A DNA stretch of 64,000 bases, from NCBI RefSeq assembly GCF_017744155.1, contig NZ_JAGHQT010000009.1:1-64000 (forward strand), read 5' to 3'. The position numbers were made by a program, and so were the translations under genes. Shown here piece by piece: positions 27,250 to 37,205 of this stretch; position 1 is the stretch's first letter, and each line of letters starts with the position of its first letter. Under the pieces are notes generated by a model. The model made no database searches and was not told the DNA's origin. It saw only the letters and a program-made list of their open reading frames with translations. The DNA is from Endozoicomonas sp. G2_1. GTDB lineage: Bacteria; Pseudomonadota; Gammaproteobacteria; Enterobacterales; Alteromonadaceae.

Positions 27250-27741
27250 ATGAAAAAAACATTACAACAGCTAGCGACAGCTAAATCTAACAACAAAGGT
27301 TTCACCTTAATTGAATTGATGATCGTAGTAGCGATTATCGGTATTCTTGCAGCGGTAGCATTACCTGCTTATCAAGATTATACTCGCAGAGCTGAATTCT
27401 CAGAAACAACTATCGGTGCAGCCAACCTAAAATCTGCAGTAGCAGTTTGCGCTCAGACTCAAGGGTTGACCAATGTTGGTAACTGTGATCCAGGTACTAA
27501 TGGTGTACCAGCAAACGTAACAGCAGCAGCAGGTACTGTTGGTTTAGCATTAACAGGCACAGCACCAGCGGCTGCTGCTAATGCTGGTGCTGCAGGGCAA
27601 ACCTTTATTATTACTGCTACTGCACCTACTGACTCACCAAATACAGGTGAAACTTTTACATTGACAGGTACATTAACAGCAGCTGGTAATATCAACTGGG
27701 CTGCTGGTGTTTGTAGTAACACGAGTGCTAACTTGTGTTAG
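27250..27741 (+). CDS. pilA: Type IV major pilin
   Basis: The 163-residue prepilin has a 17-residue leader ending in Lys-Gly, then the class IVa signature [20 protein letters not shown] with the assembly glutamate at +5. PilD would cleave after G17. The globular part is rich in Ala, Thr and Gly. It has four cysteines, two in the last nine residues ([11 protein letters not shown]), the last being the C-terminal residue, so a disulfide-bonded loop is likely. It is followed by a very strong terminator and then pilB. Confidence 0.95.
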   Translation: MKKTLQQLATAKSNNKGFTLIELMIVVAIIGILAAVALPAYQDYTRRAEFSETTIGAANLKSAVAVCAQTQGLTNVGNCDPGTNGVPANVTAAAGTVGLALTGTAPAAAANAGAAGQTFIITATAPTDSPNTGETFTLTGTLTAAGNINWAAGVCSNTSANLC

Positions 27742-27750
27742 TAACCTCAA

Positions 27751-27802
27751 TACTCTAGATAGTAAAAAGGCTCCATCCGGAGCCTTTTTACTATCTAGAG
27801 TA
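27751..27802 (+). terminator. Very strong intrinsic terminator after pilA
   Basis: A perfect 24-bp inverted repeat (27751-27774 and 27779-27802) has a 4-nt ATCC loop. Its core is AAAAAGGCTCC / GGAGCCTTTTT. It starts 9 bp past the pilA stop. It should insulate highly expressed pilA from pilB. Confidence 0.92.
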
Positions 27803-27865
27803 GGCTTTATAACGTTAATACAGTAGACTAACAAAAATTATATTAGGTTTAGCTAACTAATTCTT

Positions 27866-29569
27866 ATGAAGGGATTACACCAACAGTCTAGTTTGTTATC
27901 TGCACTAGCGAAAAATCACATTGTTTCTGATGAGCAAGTCGATGAAATCAGCTCTGGTTTTATCCAACAAAAAAAACCTTTTGTAAAATACCTCGTTGAA
28001 GATAAAAACTACAGCGCTAAGCATATCGCACAGGTGCTCGCTAAAAGCTTCGGTCACCCTTATATTGACTTAACTGCCTTTGATACTACATTAGTTCCTG
28101 AAGGTGTTCGCAATGAAAAATTAATTCGCAAGCATCATGCGCTACCTTTATATCTTAAAGGGAAAATTCTCTACATTGCGTCTTCTGATCCGACCAATTT
28201 AGATGCATTGGAAGAAATCCAATTTAATACCGGCTATACCACAGAGTTAGTTATTGCCGATGAACAAAGCTTGCAAGATACGATTGAAAAAGTCTTAGAA
28301 GACGAATCGGACGCCCTTGATATTACAGATATCGACTCTGACGAACTAGCCGGTATTGATGTTGAAGAAGAGCGCTCTGACGACGACCCTGTGGGTGGTG
28401 ACAAAGAAGATGCCCCAATTGTTGTTTATATTAATAAAATATTATTGGATGCCATTAAAAAAGGTGCGTCTGATTTGCACTTTGAACCATATGAAAAGGC
28501 TTACCGTATCCGTTTTCGTATCGACGGCATATTAACTGAAATTGCTAAGCCACCAGTAGCACTTGCTTCTCGAATGGCTGCTCGCTTAAAAGTTATGTCA
28601 AAGCTCGACATTGCTGAGCGTCGAGTGCCGCAAGATGGCCGAATAAAATTAGCTTTATCTAAGAAAAAGTCTATCGATTTTCGCGTTAGTACCCTGCCAA
28701 CCATGTGGGGTGAAAAAATCGTAATGCGGATACTCGACAGTTCAAGTGCCATGCTAGGTATTGATATGCTTGGTTATGAGCCAGAGCAAAAAGCAATATA
28801 TACTGAAGCTCTTGACCAACCACAAGGTATGATATTAGTAACCGGGCCTACAGGTTCAGGTAAAACCGTTTCACTTTATACTGGCCTCAATATTCTCAAT
28901 ACCCCTGAGCGCAATATTTCAACCGCTGAAGATCCAGTAGAAATCAACCTTGAAGGTATTAACCAAGTACAAATTAACACCAAAGCCGGTTTGACTTTCC
29001 CATCAGCTCTACGTTCATTTTTACGGCAAGATCCCGATATCGTTATGGTTGGCGAGATTCGTGATTTAGAAACTGCTGAAATTGCCATTAAAGCAGCGCA
29101 AACCGGTCACTTAGTGCTATCAACCTTACATACCAACTCAGCACCAGAAACCTTAACTCGTTTACTCAATATGGGCGTGCCCTCATACAACGTTGCCAGC
29201 TCTGTTAGTATTATTATTGCCCAGCGCCTCGCTCGGCGCTTGTGTATGGCATGTAAAGAAGAAGAGCATATTCCAGATGCTGAATTACTAAAACAAGGTT
29301 ACACAGCTGAACAATTGTCAGACGTTAAACTGTTTAAACCCGTTGGTTGTGAACAATGTACTGGTGGTTACAAAGGCCGAGTTGGTATTTACGAAGTAGT
29401 CAAAATTAGTGATGCTATGTCTTCAATCATAATGGAAGGCGGCAATTCCCTTGATATTGCAGAACAATGTCAAAAAGAGGGTTACAATAATTTAAGACAG
29501 TCCGGCCTTTTAAAAGCTATGCACGGCGTTACTAGCTTAGAGGAAGTTAATCGAGTGACTAGTGGGTAA
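27866..29569 (+). CDS. pilB: Type IV pilus assembly ATPase
   Basis: The 567-residue hexameric ATPase powers pilus extension from the cytoplasmic face. The N-terminal MshEN/GSPII_E domain (about 1-140) is followed by the motor domain. That domain has Walker [11 protein letters not shown], the Asp box [10 protein letters not shown], Walker [10 protein letters not shown] and the His box [15 protein letters not shown] zinc-binding cysteine set follows (CMACKEEE ... [11 protein letters not shown]). It starts 64 bp past the pilA terminator. Confidence 0.96.
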   Translation: MKGLHQQSSLLSALAKNHIVSDEQVDEISSGFIQQKKPFVKYLVEDKNYSAKHIAQVLAKSFGHPYIDLTAFDTTLVPEGVRNEKLIRKHHALPLYLKGKILYIASSDPTNLDALEEIQFNTGYTTELVIADEQSLQDTIEKVLEDESDALDITDIDSDELAGIDVEEERSDDDPVGGDKEDAPIVVYINKILLDAIKKGASDLHFEPYEKAYRIRFRIDGILTEIAKPPVALASRMAARLKVMSKLDIAERRVPQDGRIKLALSKKKSIDFRVSTLPTMWGEKIVMRILDSSSAMLGIDMLGYEPEQKAIYTEALDQPQGMILVTGPTGSGKTVSLYTGLNILNTPERNISTAEDPVEINLEGINQVQINTKAGLTFPSALRSFLRQDPDIVMVGEIRDLETAEIAIKAAQTGHLVLSTLHTNSAPETLTRLLNMGVPSYNVASSVSIIIAQRLARRLCMACKEEEHIPDAELLKQGYTAEQLSDVKLFKPVGCEQCTGGYKGRVGIYEVVKISDAMSSIIMEGGNSLDIAEQCQKEGYNNLRQSGLLKAMHGVTSLEEVNRVTSG

Positions 29570-29664
29570 GTAAAAGAAAAAGTTTGCAGTAAGCAGCTAG
29601 TAATTATAAGTTAGTTTCAGATAACCTTATTTTCCAATACAGTTCATCCGATGACGGGAAAGTT

Positions 29665-30900
29665 ATGGCAACAGCTAAAACCGTAAAGCCTCAGCCACTA
29701 GACGTTTTTTTATGGCAAGGGGTTAACCGCAAAGGTAAAAAAGTGAGTGGCGAGCTTTCTGCCGCTAGTATGCTAGAGCTAAAGGCTCAGTTGCGCAAAC
29801 AAGGCGTTACCCCAGGGCGTATCAAGAAAAAACCTAAGCCACTATTTGGTCTTGGTGGTGATAAACCCATTACCCCAGCAGACATTGCACAAATTAGTAG
29901 GCAAATCGCTACTATGTTAGGTGCCGGTGTTCCTTTGGTGCAGACCATTGAAATGATAGGTAAAGGCCACAACAATGGCAATATGCAAAAATTATTAGCC
30001 GATATTGGCAATAAATTACAATCAGGTATTCCCCTCTCAGAATGTTTGCGCGAACACCCTAGGTATTTCGATGACCTCTACTGTGACTTGGTAAATTCTG
30101 GAGAACAATCAGGCGCTTTAGAAACTATATACGACCGTATTGCTACCTATAAAGAAAAAGCAGAAGCACTAAAAGCTAAAATCAAAAAAGCACTCACCTA
30201 TCCTATATCCGTAGTTGTTGTTGCCATTATTGTTACCTCTATATTACTTATTTTCGTGGTACCCACTTTTAAAGAAATTTTCGATAGTTTTGGTGCCGAA
30301 CTCCCAGCCTTTACCCTCTTAGTCATTGGTATCTCAGAACTCATGCAGGCATCATGGTACTTAGTACTAGGTGCTTTATTTATATTTGGTTATCTATTCA
30401 AACGAGCCCATCGCAATAGTGCCAAGCTCCGGGATCAAGTCGATGCCAATATTTTAAAAATCCCAGTTATTGGCGGAATATTAAAAAAAGCCGCCGTTGC
30501 CCGTTACGCTCGGACCTTATCAACCACCTTTGCCGCAGGTGTGCCATTGATTGACGCGCTTGAATCTGCTGCAGGTGCATCTGGCAACGCAGTGTTTCGT
30601 GATGCAATACTGGAAATAAGAGCTGAAGTCGCATCGGGTATGCAAATGAACTTGGCGATGCGTAACTCTAGTATTTTCCCCGACATGGTCATTCAAATGG
30701 TCGCAATCGGTGAGGAATCTGGTGCCGTTGACGATATGCTCGCTAAAGTGGCAACAGTTTACGAACAAGAAGTCGACAACGCCGTTGATAACCTAACAGC
30801 TCTATTAGAGCCTATGATTATGGCAGTATTAGGTGTAGTCATTGGCGGCTTAATCATCGCCATGTACTTACCTATATTCCAGATAGGTCAAGTAGTGTAA
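29665..30900 (+). CDS. pilC: Type IV pilus inner-membrane platform protein
   Basis: The 411-residue polytopic protein has two GspF-type domains (ISRQIATMLGAGVPLVQTIE and YARTLSTTFAAGVPLIDALE). Each is followed by membrane helices, and the protein ends in GLIIAMYLPIFQIGQVV. It couples the PilB motor to pilin insertion. It follows pilB by 95 bp and precedes pilD. Confidence 0.95.
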   Translation: MATAKTVKPQPLDVFLWQGVNRKGKKVSGELSAASMLELKAQLRKQGVTPGRIKKKPKPLFGLGGDKPITPADIAQISRQIATMLGAGVPLVQTIEMIGKGHNNGNMQKLLADIGNKLQSGIPLSECLREHPRYFDDLYCDLVNSGEQSGALETIYDRIATYKEKAEALKAKIKKALTYPISVVVVAIIVTSILLIFVVPTFKEIFDSFGAELPAFTLLVIGISELMQASWYLVLGALFIFGYLFKRAHRNSAKLRDQVDANILKIPVIGGILKKAAVARYARTLSTTFAAGVPLIDALESAAGASGNAVFRDAILEIRAEVASGMQMNLAMRNSSIFPDMVIQMVAIGEESGAVDDMLAKVATVYEQEVDNAVDNLTALLEPMIMAVLGVVIGGLIIAMYLPIFQIGQVV

Positions 30901-30932
30901 CTAGCTATTGATATGCTTTTATCCATACAAAG

Positions 30933-30965
30933 ATGCCTTAGCACGTGAAATCAGTGCTAAGGCAT
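30933..30965 (+). terminator. Hairpin between pilC and pilD
   Basis: ATGCCTTAGCAC and GTGCTAAGGCAT form a perfect 12-bp stem with a 9-nt loop, 32 bp past pilC. The downstream tail TTGCTTATT is only weakly T-rich, so it may attenuate rather than stop transcription into pilD. Confidence 0.5.
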
Positions 30966-31000
30966 TTGCTTATTAAACAACTAAATCTCTGAGGCTTGTT

Positions 31001-31885
31001 TTGCTCAACGATATTATTGCCGCATTTAATGCTTATCCTATTTTCTTTTACGGTTTTGTTGCTACTTTGTCGCTAATGGTGGGGAGCTTTTTAAATGTGG
31101 TCATTTATCGGTTACCTAAAATGCTTGAAAATGGCTGGTATCAAGAATGTCGCGAGTTTTTAGCCGATGAAGTTAAAGATATTCCCGCGAAAAAAATTAC
31201 ACCAATCACCTTGTCGAAACCCGCTTCAAGTTGTCCTAACTGCCAGCATAAAATTCGCTTTTACGAAAACATTCCTGTACTAAGTTGGCTGATTCAAGCA
31301 GGCAAATGTCGCAGCTGTCAGCAACCAATTAGTAAGCGTTACCCGCTGATTGAATTGAACACCGCCATACTGAGCACCGTGATTGCGGTAAAATTTGGTG
31401 TTAGCCCAGCAACACCTCTTTTACTCGTGCTCACCTGGGGCTTAATTGCACTTACCATGATTGATTTTGATCACATGCTCTTGCCTGATCAAATTACTTT
31501 ACCTCTGCTTTGGCTCGGCTTATTAGTAAACATTAACGGTGTTTTTGTTCCACTAACTGATGCGGTAATTGGCGCCGCCGCAGGTTACTTGAGCTTGTTT
31601 AGCATTTTTTGGCTGTTTAAACTCGCCACTGGTAAAGAAGGTATGGGCTTTGGTGATTTCAAGTTAGTAGCAGTGTTTGGCGCTTGGATGGGTTGGCAAC
31701 TGTTACCACTACTTATTTTGATGGCATCAGTGGTTGGTGCTGTCGTCGGTCTTTCGTTAATGGCGTTTAAAAACCAATCTCGACAGCAGGCAATTCCCTT
31801 TGGCCCTTATTTAGCGACAGCAGGTTGGATTACTTTATTGTGGGGCCAAGGTATTTGGCAATGGTATCTGTCAACCTTGGTATAA
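31001..31885 (+). CDS. pilD: Prepilin peptidase / N-methyltransferase
   Basis: The 294-residue membrane protease cleaves and N-methylates type IV prepilins and type II secretion pseudopilins. It has the N-terminal zinc-binding double pair (CPNC and CRSC) and the catalytic aspartates in MIDFDHMLLPDQ and MGFGDFKL, with about eight helices. The start is a TTG (MLNDIIAAF) with GAGG seven bases upstream; no ATG fits better. Confidence 0.95.
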   Translation: MLNDIIAAFNAYPIFFYGFVATLSLMVGSFLNVVIYRLPKMLENGWYQECREFLADEVKDIPAKKITPITLSKPASSCPNCQHKIRFYENIPVLSWLIQAGKCRSCQQPISKRYPLIELNTAILSTVIAVKFGVSPATPLLLVLTWGLIALTMIDFDHMLLPDQITLPLLWLGLLVNINGVFVPLTDAVIGAAAGYLSLFSIFWLFKLATGKEGMGFGDFKLVAVFGAWMGWQLLPLLILMASVVGAVVGLSLMAFKNQSRQQAIPFGPYLATAGWITLLWGQGIWQWYLSTLV

Positions 31886-31997
31886 GAATAGTAATACAAG
31901 ATTGAGTATGTAAGCTGATTTACATCGAATTAATTGCCACTATACTTAAATAACTACCAAGCGATAAAATGCTAACAAAAATACTGAAGGACGCAAT

Positions 31998-32612
31998 ATG
32001 AGCCAGTTTGTTGTAGGATTAACCGGTGGTATAGGTTCTGGAAAATCAACGGTAAGTGCAATTTTTGAAGAGTTTGGTATTGATGTTATTGATGCAGATA
32101 TTGTCGCTCGCCGCGTCGTTGAACCAGGAACACCGGCACTAATGCAAATAGAACAACATTTTGGCAGTGACTATATCACCGCAGAGGGAACCTTAAACCG
32201 CACCAAACTGCGCAGCTTAGTGTTTTCCAATAACGACGCCAAAACATGGCTCAACGAATTACTTCACCCACTGATTCGAAAAACGTTACTGGCAGATATA
32301 GAAGCTTCAACCAGTCCTTACAGTATTTTGGTGGCACCACTGCTTATTGAAAACAAACTAACACGCTACGTCAACCGAGTGTTAGTCGTCGATATAGATG
32401 AGCGCACGCAATTGGCAAGAACTTTAAAACGAGATCCAAGCTCTGAGGACGAAGTCAAAAGCATTATTGCCAGCCAAACATCACGAGAAAACCGACGACA
32501 ACACGCTGACGACATAGTCGATAACAGCCTTAGTGATTTAAGCCAACTCAAGCAACAACTTCAAAACTTACATCGACTTTATCTTGAATTTGCTGGCCAC
32601 CAAGCAAGTTAA
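31998..32612 (+). CDS. coaE: Dephospho-CoA kinase
   Basis: The 204-residue P-loop kinase makes CoA from dephospho-CoA and ATP. The Walker A motif is GLTGGIGSGKST at residues 8-19. DADIVARRVVEPG and the lid-region TLKRDPSSEDE follow the family pattern. pilD-coaE-zapD-yacG is a standard gammaproteobacterial order. Confidence 0.95.
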   Translation: MSQFVVGLTGGIGSGKSTVSAIFEEFGIDVIDADIVARRVVEPGTPALMQIEQHFGSDYITAEGTLNRTKLRSLVFSNNDAKTWLNELLHPLIRKTLLADIEASTSPYSILVAPLLIENKLTRYVNRVLVVDIDERTQLARTLKRDPSSEDEVKSIIASQTSRENRRQHADDIVDNSLSDLSQLKQQLQNLHRLYLEFAGHQAS

Positions 32613-32686
32613 CATTGAGCTTAAAAATTAACTTTCAGTTCTAAGCTCTGTTGCAAAAATAATAGTCGCTATTTACGGCCGTGATA

Positions 32687-32721
32687 AGGTAAGATTGAAA
32701 ATTCCATGTTTAATCTTACCT
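32687..32721 (+). promoter_or_regulatory. Leader hairpin just upstream of zapD
   Basis: AGGTAAGATT and AATCTTACCT form a perfect 10-bp stem around a 15-nt loop. The right arm ends 9 bp before the zapD ATG. There is no strong ribosome-binding site elsewhere, so the hairpin may influence translation of zapD. It could also be a terminator for coaE, but no T tract follows. Confidence 0.4.
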
Positions 32722-32730
32722 CAGTAGTAA

Positions 32731-33471
32731 ATGGCGAGTATTTTATACGAACACCCTCTCAATGAACGAATTCGCTGTTATCTCAGGCTAGAGCACTTGT
32801 TTAATCAGCTCAATGCTTGTAGCGATTACCCGATCAAAGCGAGCCACCAAGTTTATTTTAATGCCTTATTCGCTATTGTAGATATGCTAGAGCGCAATGA
32901 TGTGCGCGGCGATTTAATCAAAGATTTAGAAAAACTTGAACAAAATTTGGTGCTTTGGTCGCAATCTCCCGATGTTGACGTCGATGTCTTAGAACCAACG
33001 CTGCGCCAAACGATATCACTCAGTTGCCACTTAAAGTCTAACCAACAAAAATGGTGGCAACTTAAACAAGATAAATTTCTCGCCGGACTAAAACAGCGCT
33101 TTGCGATTCAAGGCGGCAGTGCTTGTTTTGATTTACCCCAGCTGCACTTTTGGTTAAACCAAGAGCGGGCGCAGCAAGATACCAAAGATTGGCTAACACC
33201 ACTAGAGCACATTTCACAGTCGCTGCTCTTAATCTTAAAATTTATTCGACAAAAATCTTCATTTGAACAAATTGAAGCGCCAAGTGGCTTTTACCAAGAA
33301 AATGGTGAGGGTTTATCACTGCTGAGAATAAAAGTCGATGACGCAGAACAATACTACCCAAGTGTCAGTGGCAATCGCTTGCGTTATTCTATTCGCTTTA
33401 TGTCTCCATGCGCTGAATCAGGCAAGCGCTACATCAGCGAGCCGACGCGCTTTCAACTCGCTCGTTGCTAA
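32731..33471 (+). CDS. zapD: Cell division protein ZapD
   Basis: The 246-residue cytoplasmic protein begins with YEHPLNERIRCYLRLE, a close match to the ZapD opening. ZapD crosslinks FtsZ filaments through the FtsZ C-terminal tail and stabilises the Z ring. The length fits the family (E. coli 247). ftsZ itself is encoded about 6 kb away. Confidence 0.93.
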   Translation: MASILYEHPLNERIRCYLRLEHLFNQLNACSDYPIKASHQVYFNALFAIVDMLERNDVRGDLIKDLEKLEQNLVLWSQSPDVDVDVLEPTLRQTISLSCHLKSNQQKWWQLKQDKFLAGLKQRFAIQGGSACFDLPQLHFWLNQERAQQDTKDWLTPLEHISQSLLLILKFIRQKSSFEQIEAPSGFYQENGEGLSLLRIKVDDAEQYYPSVSGNRLRYSIRFMSPCAESGKRYISEPTRFQLARC

Positions 33472-33547
33472 TACCTGATAGATAATTTTGGCAAGTAAGC
33501 TCAAGACAGGTAAAATTAGAACACCTTGACAGATTTAGTACTTAATA

Positions 33548-33784
33548 ATGACTTTAATTGTAAACTGCCCTACTTGTGATAAAAAAGTACAATGGCAAAG
33601 TGAAAACCAATACCGACCTTTTTGCAGCGAGCGCTGTAAGCTGATCGATTTGGGTGACTGGGCTGATGAAAGCCACAAAATATCACAACCACTGCAAACA
33701 GAAACTGAACTTAGCGAAGAAATGCTCGACAAACTAGAAGAGCAATTTTTACAGCACAATAAATTCTTTGTTGAGCCGGAGTAA
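33548..33784 (+). CDS. yacG: DNA gyrase inhibitor / zinc-binding protein YacG
   Basis: The 78-residue protein has the four-cysteine zinc site [10 protein letters not shown] ... [13 protein letters not shown], with the acidic C-terminal tail of the family. In E. coli YacG binds GyrB and inhibits gyrase. Its frame is preferred over the antisense reading frame because of this motif and the zapD-yacG order. Confidence 0.93.
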   Translation: MTLIVNCPTCDKKVQWQSENQYRPFCSERCKLIDLGDWADESHKISQPLQTETELSEEMLDKLEEQFLQHNKFFVEPE

Positions 33785-33885
33785 TCGCAGTTTTCTATAG
33801 TTAGCTGCCAGTACATAGTTTGTTGTTACAGTAAATAGTTTGTTGTTAGCTTCTTTGCTAATCGCTGGCAGCCAGCAATTCAACA

Positions 33886-34299
33886 CTAATCGTAATGTGC
33901 TGCTAGCGCTTCAACGATTGCGACATTAGCTTCAGGGAAGTCGATATCAGCGAGCTGGCCAATATCGTACCAAGCGCTTTCTTGCCCTTCTTGCGGGCTT
34001 GGTTGGCCATTGAAATGATTAACTAAGTAAACATCGAGCAGTACTTGCTTATCGCCGTAGTCGTGTTCAACTTTCAGCAACGGCTGACATGCCAATGGTT
34101 CAATATTAACTTCTTCGCTCAACTCTCTAGATAAAGCCTGAGCAACTGTTTCGTTTGTTTCGACCTTCCCGCCGGGAAACTCCCATTTACCGCCCTGATG
34201 AACGTTTAGGTGCCTTCTGGTTAAGAATACACGCTGTGTTTCCTGACCTTCATCAACAATAACACCAACAGCCACGTGAACCACTTTTTTCTCTGCCAT
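33886..34299 (-). CDS. mutT: 8-oxo-dGTP diphosphatase
   Basis: This Nudix hydrolase (137 residues from the ATG at 34299) removes oxidised dGTP. The Nudix box GGKVETNETVAQALSRELSE is complete, with the following EEV. I chose the ATG at 34299 because AGAGG lies six bases upstream and the conserved start KKVVHVAVGVIV follows. A longer frame from 34368 would begin inside the secA terminator hairpin. Confidence 0.94.
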   Translation of the reverse strand: MAEKKVVHVAVGVIVDEGQETQRVFLTRRHLNVHQGGKWEFPGGKVETNETVAQALSRELSEEVNIEPLACQPLLKVEHDYGDKQVLLDVYLVNHFNGQPSPQEGQESAWYDIGQLADIDFPEANVAIVEALAAHYD

Positions 34300-34344
34300 G
34301 ACAGCCTCTGTAATATTTTTCTCTGGATAAATTAGTTGATAAAT

Positions 34345-34374
34345 AAAAAGGTGGACTAAATAGTCCACCTTTTT
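34345..34374 (-). terminator. Intrinsic terminator of secA
   Basis: AAAAAGGTGGACTA and TAGTCCACCTTTTT form a perfect 14-bp inverted repeat with a minimal loop and a T run on both strands, 41 bp past the secA stop. Confidence 0.88.
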
Positions 34375-34415
34375 ACTGATTGTCGATACGACAAGTATGC
34401 AATAAAGTTAAGCGC

Positions 34416-37097
34416 TTAGCTCAATTTACCACAACATTGCTTGTATTTTTTACCTGAACCACACGGACACGGATCATTGCGGCCAACTCGCGGTGTAGTG
34501 CGCGCTTTAGTCACGTGTTCAGTTTCTTCGTGGTTGTATTCTTTTGGTAACTCTTCCGATTTGCGGTGTTGTTCTTCAACGGCCTCAACATCAGATTCAG
34601 CTTGAATTTGTACTTTACACAAAATACCAATCACGTCGTATTTTAAGTTCTCCAACATTTCAGAGAACAACTCAAAAGATTCACGCTTGTATTCTTGCTT
34701 AGGATTCTTTTGTGCATAGCCGCGCAAGTGGATACCTTGACGCAAGTGATCCATTGCCGCTAAGTGCTCTTTCCAATGAGAGTCTAAACTTTGCAACATG
34801 ACCGCTTTTTCAAACTGACGTAAAACATCAGCGCCAACTAATTCTTCTTTCTCAGCGTAAACTTGCTCAGCGGTTTCAAGAATCTTCTCGCGCAGTGTTT
34901 CTTCGTAAAGCTTGCTGTCTTCTTCTAGCCATTTGGCAATCGGCAAGTCCAGTTGAAGTTCGCCTTTTAAGCGTTCCTCAAGACCACTGATATCCCACAT
35001 TTCTGCTAGTGACTGCGGCGGAATGTGTTGCTCGATAATACCAAAAACAACATCTTCGCGAATTGACTTGATAACATCAGCAATATCGCTCTCTTCCATC
35101 AAACCGTTGCGTTGTTCGTAAATAACTTTACGTTGATCGTTAGCAACATCGTCAAACTCAAGTAGTTGCTTACGAATGTCGAAGTTACGACCTTCAACCT
35201 TGCGCTGTGCATTTTCAATACTGCGCGTTACCCAAGGGTGCTCAATTGCTTCACCGCGTTCCATACCTAGCTTACGCATCATGTTAGCAATGCGCTCTGA
35301 GGCGAAAATACGCATTAAGCCGTCTTCCATCGACAAGTAAAAACGCGAAGAACCGGCGTCACCTTGACGACCTGCACGACCGCGCAATTGGTTATCAATA
35401 CGGCGAGATTCGTGGCGCTCTGTGGCAACAATGTGTAAACCACCAAGCTCTAATACTTTATCGTGCTCAGCTTGCCAATCAGCTTTCACTTTGGCAATTT
35501 GATCTTCAGTTGGGTTGTTCAACTTGGCAATCGCCGCATCTAAATTACCACCTAAAACAATATCGGTACCACGACCAGCCATGTTAGTGGCAATTGTTAC
35601 CGCGCCAATTTTACCGGCTTCTGCAATAATCTCAGCTTCTTGTTGGTGGAATTTAGCATTTAGAACTTTGTGCTTAATTTTCGCTTTTTTCAGGAACGAT
35701 GCTAAAAACTCTGATGTTTCAATGCTAATCGTACCCACTAATACTGGCTGACCGCGTTTGACACAATCTTGAATATCTTCAAGGATAGCTTCGTATTTTT
35801 CTTCAGCAGTTAGATAAATTAAGTCAGCGCGATCGTCGCGAATCATATCGCGGTTGGTTGGGATAACAACTGTCTCTAAACCGTAGATGTGATTAAATTC
35901 AAACGCTTCAGTATCGGCAGTACCTGTCATACCCGCTAACTTGTCGTAAATGCGGAAGTAGTTTTGGAAGGTGATTGAAGCCAAAGTTTGGTTTTCGTTC
36001 TGAATGTTAACACCTTCTTTCGCTTCTACCGCTTGGTGTAAACCTTCAGACCAACGACGACCTTCCATTGTGCGGCCAGTGTGCTCATCAACAATAACAA
36101 TTTCGCCGTCTTTAACAATGTAATCAACGTCTTTTTGGAACAACTTATGGGCGCGCAATGCCGCCATAACATGATGCAACAAAGAAATATTGCTCGCGGC
36201 AAATAGTGATTCGCCTTCGGCAATTAAGCCTTTTTCTTGCATGATTTCTTCTATGCGCACTTGACCGCGTTCAGTTAAGTAAACTTGCTTAGACTTTTCA
36301 TCGATAGTGAAGTCACCAGTGCTTTCTTCACCTTCTTTGTCTTCTTCTTCCTGCTGCTCTAACGTCGGGACAATAGTATTTACTTGACGGTAAAGCTCTG
36401 AACTATCTTCCGCTTGACCAGAAATAATTAACGGGGTACGCGCTTCATCGATTAAAATCGAGTCAACTTCATCGACCACGGCAAAGTGTAATTCACGCTG
36501 AGTGCGCTCAGCTGGCGAAAATGCCATGTTGTCACGCAGGTAATCAAAACCAAACTCGTTGTTAGTACCGTAAGTGATATCGGCTTGGTAAGCGGCTTGT
36601 TTGTCTTGCGGTGCCATACCTGGAATATTACAACCAACGGTTAAGCCCAAAAATTCAAATAATGGGCGACTCCAGTCGGCGTCACGGGCAGCAAGGTAGT
36701 CATTAACGGTAACAATATGAACACCTTTACCGGTTAATGCGTTTAAGTACGAAGGCAAAGTCGCAGTAAGCGTTTTACCTTCACCCGTTCTCATTTCGGC
36801 AATCTTGCCTTGGTTTAACACCATGCCGCCGATCATTTGCACGTCGAAGTGGCGCATGCCAAATACGCGAATGCTGGCTTCACGAACAACGGCAAATGCT
36901 TCTGGCAATAGTGCTTCTAAGGTTTCGCCGTTAGCAATTCGCTCTTTGAACTCAGCTGTTTTAGCTTTTAATTCATCATCGCTCAGCGCTTGAATGACTG
37001 GCTCGAGTGCGTTTATTTTTTTGACTTCTTTACGCATTTGCTTGATCAGTCTGTCATTGCGACTACCAAACAGTTTTGTTGCTAACTTTACAAACAT
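34416..37097 (-). CDS. secA: Preprotein translocase ATPase SecA
   Basis: The 893-residue motor drives post-translational protein export through SecYEG. Walker A is [13 protein letters not shown], Walker B is [15 protein letters not shown], and the second helicase half has [14 protein letters not shown]. The C-terminal zinc-binding tail [14 protein letters not shown], which binds SecB, is intact. No secM-like regulator precedes it; an M23 peptidase gene occupies that place. Confidence 0.97.
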   Translation of the reverse strand: MFVKLATKLFGSRNDRLIKQMRKEVKKINALEPVIQALSDDELKAKTAEFKERIANGETLEALLPEAFAVVREASIRVFGMRHFDVQMIGGMVLNQGKIAEMRTGEGKTLTATLPSYLNALTGKGVHIVTVNDYLAARDADWSRPLFEFLGLTVGCNIPGMAPQDKQAAYQADITYGTNNEFGFDYLRDNMAFSPAERTQRELHFAVVDEVDSILIDEARTPLIISGQAEDSSELYRQVNTIVPTLEQQEEEDKEGEESTGDFTIDEKSKQVYLTERGQVRIEEIMQEKGLIAEGESLFAASNISLLHHVMAALRAHKLFQKDVDYIVKDGEIVIVDEHTGRTMEGRRWSEGLHQAVEAKEGVNIQNENQTLASITFQNYFRIYDKLAGMTGTADTEAFEFNHIYGLETVVIPTNRDMIRDDRADLIYLTAEEKYEAILEDIQDCVKRGQPVLVGTISIETSEFLASFLKKAKIKHKVLNAKFHQQEAEIIAEAGKIGAVTIATNMAGRGTDIVLGGNLDAAIAKLNNPTEDQIAKVKADWQAEHDKVLELGGLHIVATERHESRRIDNQLRGRAGRQGDAGSSRFYLSMEDGLMRIFASERIANMMRKLGMERGEAIEHPWVTRSIENAQRKVEGRNFDIRKQLLEFDDVANDQRKVIYEQRNGLMEESDIADVIKSIREDVVFGIIEQHIPPQSLAEMWDISGLEERLKGELQLDLPIAKWLEEDSKLYEETLREKILETAEQVYAEKEELVGADVLRQFEKAVMLQSLDSHWKEHLAAMDHLRQGIHLRGYAQKNPKQEYKRESFELFSEMLENLKYDVIGILCKVQIQAESDVEAVEEQHRKSEELPKEYNHEETEHVTKARTTPRVGRNDPCPCGSGKKYKQCCGKLS

Positions 37098-37138
37098 CTT
37101 GTTAAACCATTTATTTAGAGAACTACTGCTAAAAACGA

Positions 37139-37163
37139 AAGCCTCGACATTCCAGTCAAGGCT
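37139..37163 (-). terminator. Terminator between the M23 peptidase gene and secA
   Basis: On the minus strand AGCCTTGAC and GTCGAGGCT pair around TGGAAT with one wobble and are followed by TTCGTTTTT, about 45 bp past the peptidase stop. Confidence 0.65.
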
Positions 37164-37205
37164 AAAAAACTTTTACTTGTTAATTATTACTGTACTGTGA
37201 TCGTT

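Noticed and set aside
33535-33816. 93-codon frame antisense to yacG
   Set aside because: The plus-strand frame has the complete four-cysteine YacG motif and conserved gene order.
33815-33848. Direct repeat ATAGTTTGTTGTTA, two copies 20 bp apart
   Set aside because: Only two short AT-rich copies between convergent genes; too little to call a functional repeat or CRISPR.
34300-34368. Longer N-terminus of MutT
   Set aside because: It would start inside the secA terminator hairpin, and the ATG at 34299 has a good ribosome-binding site.
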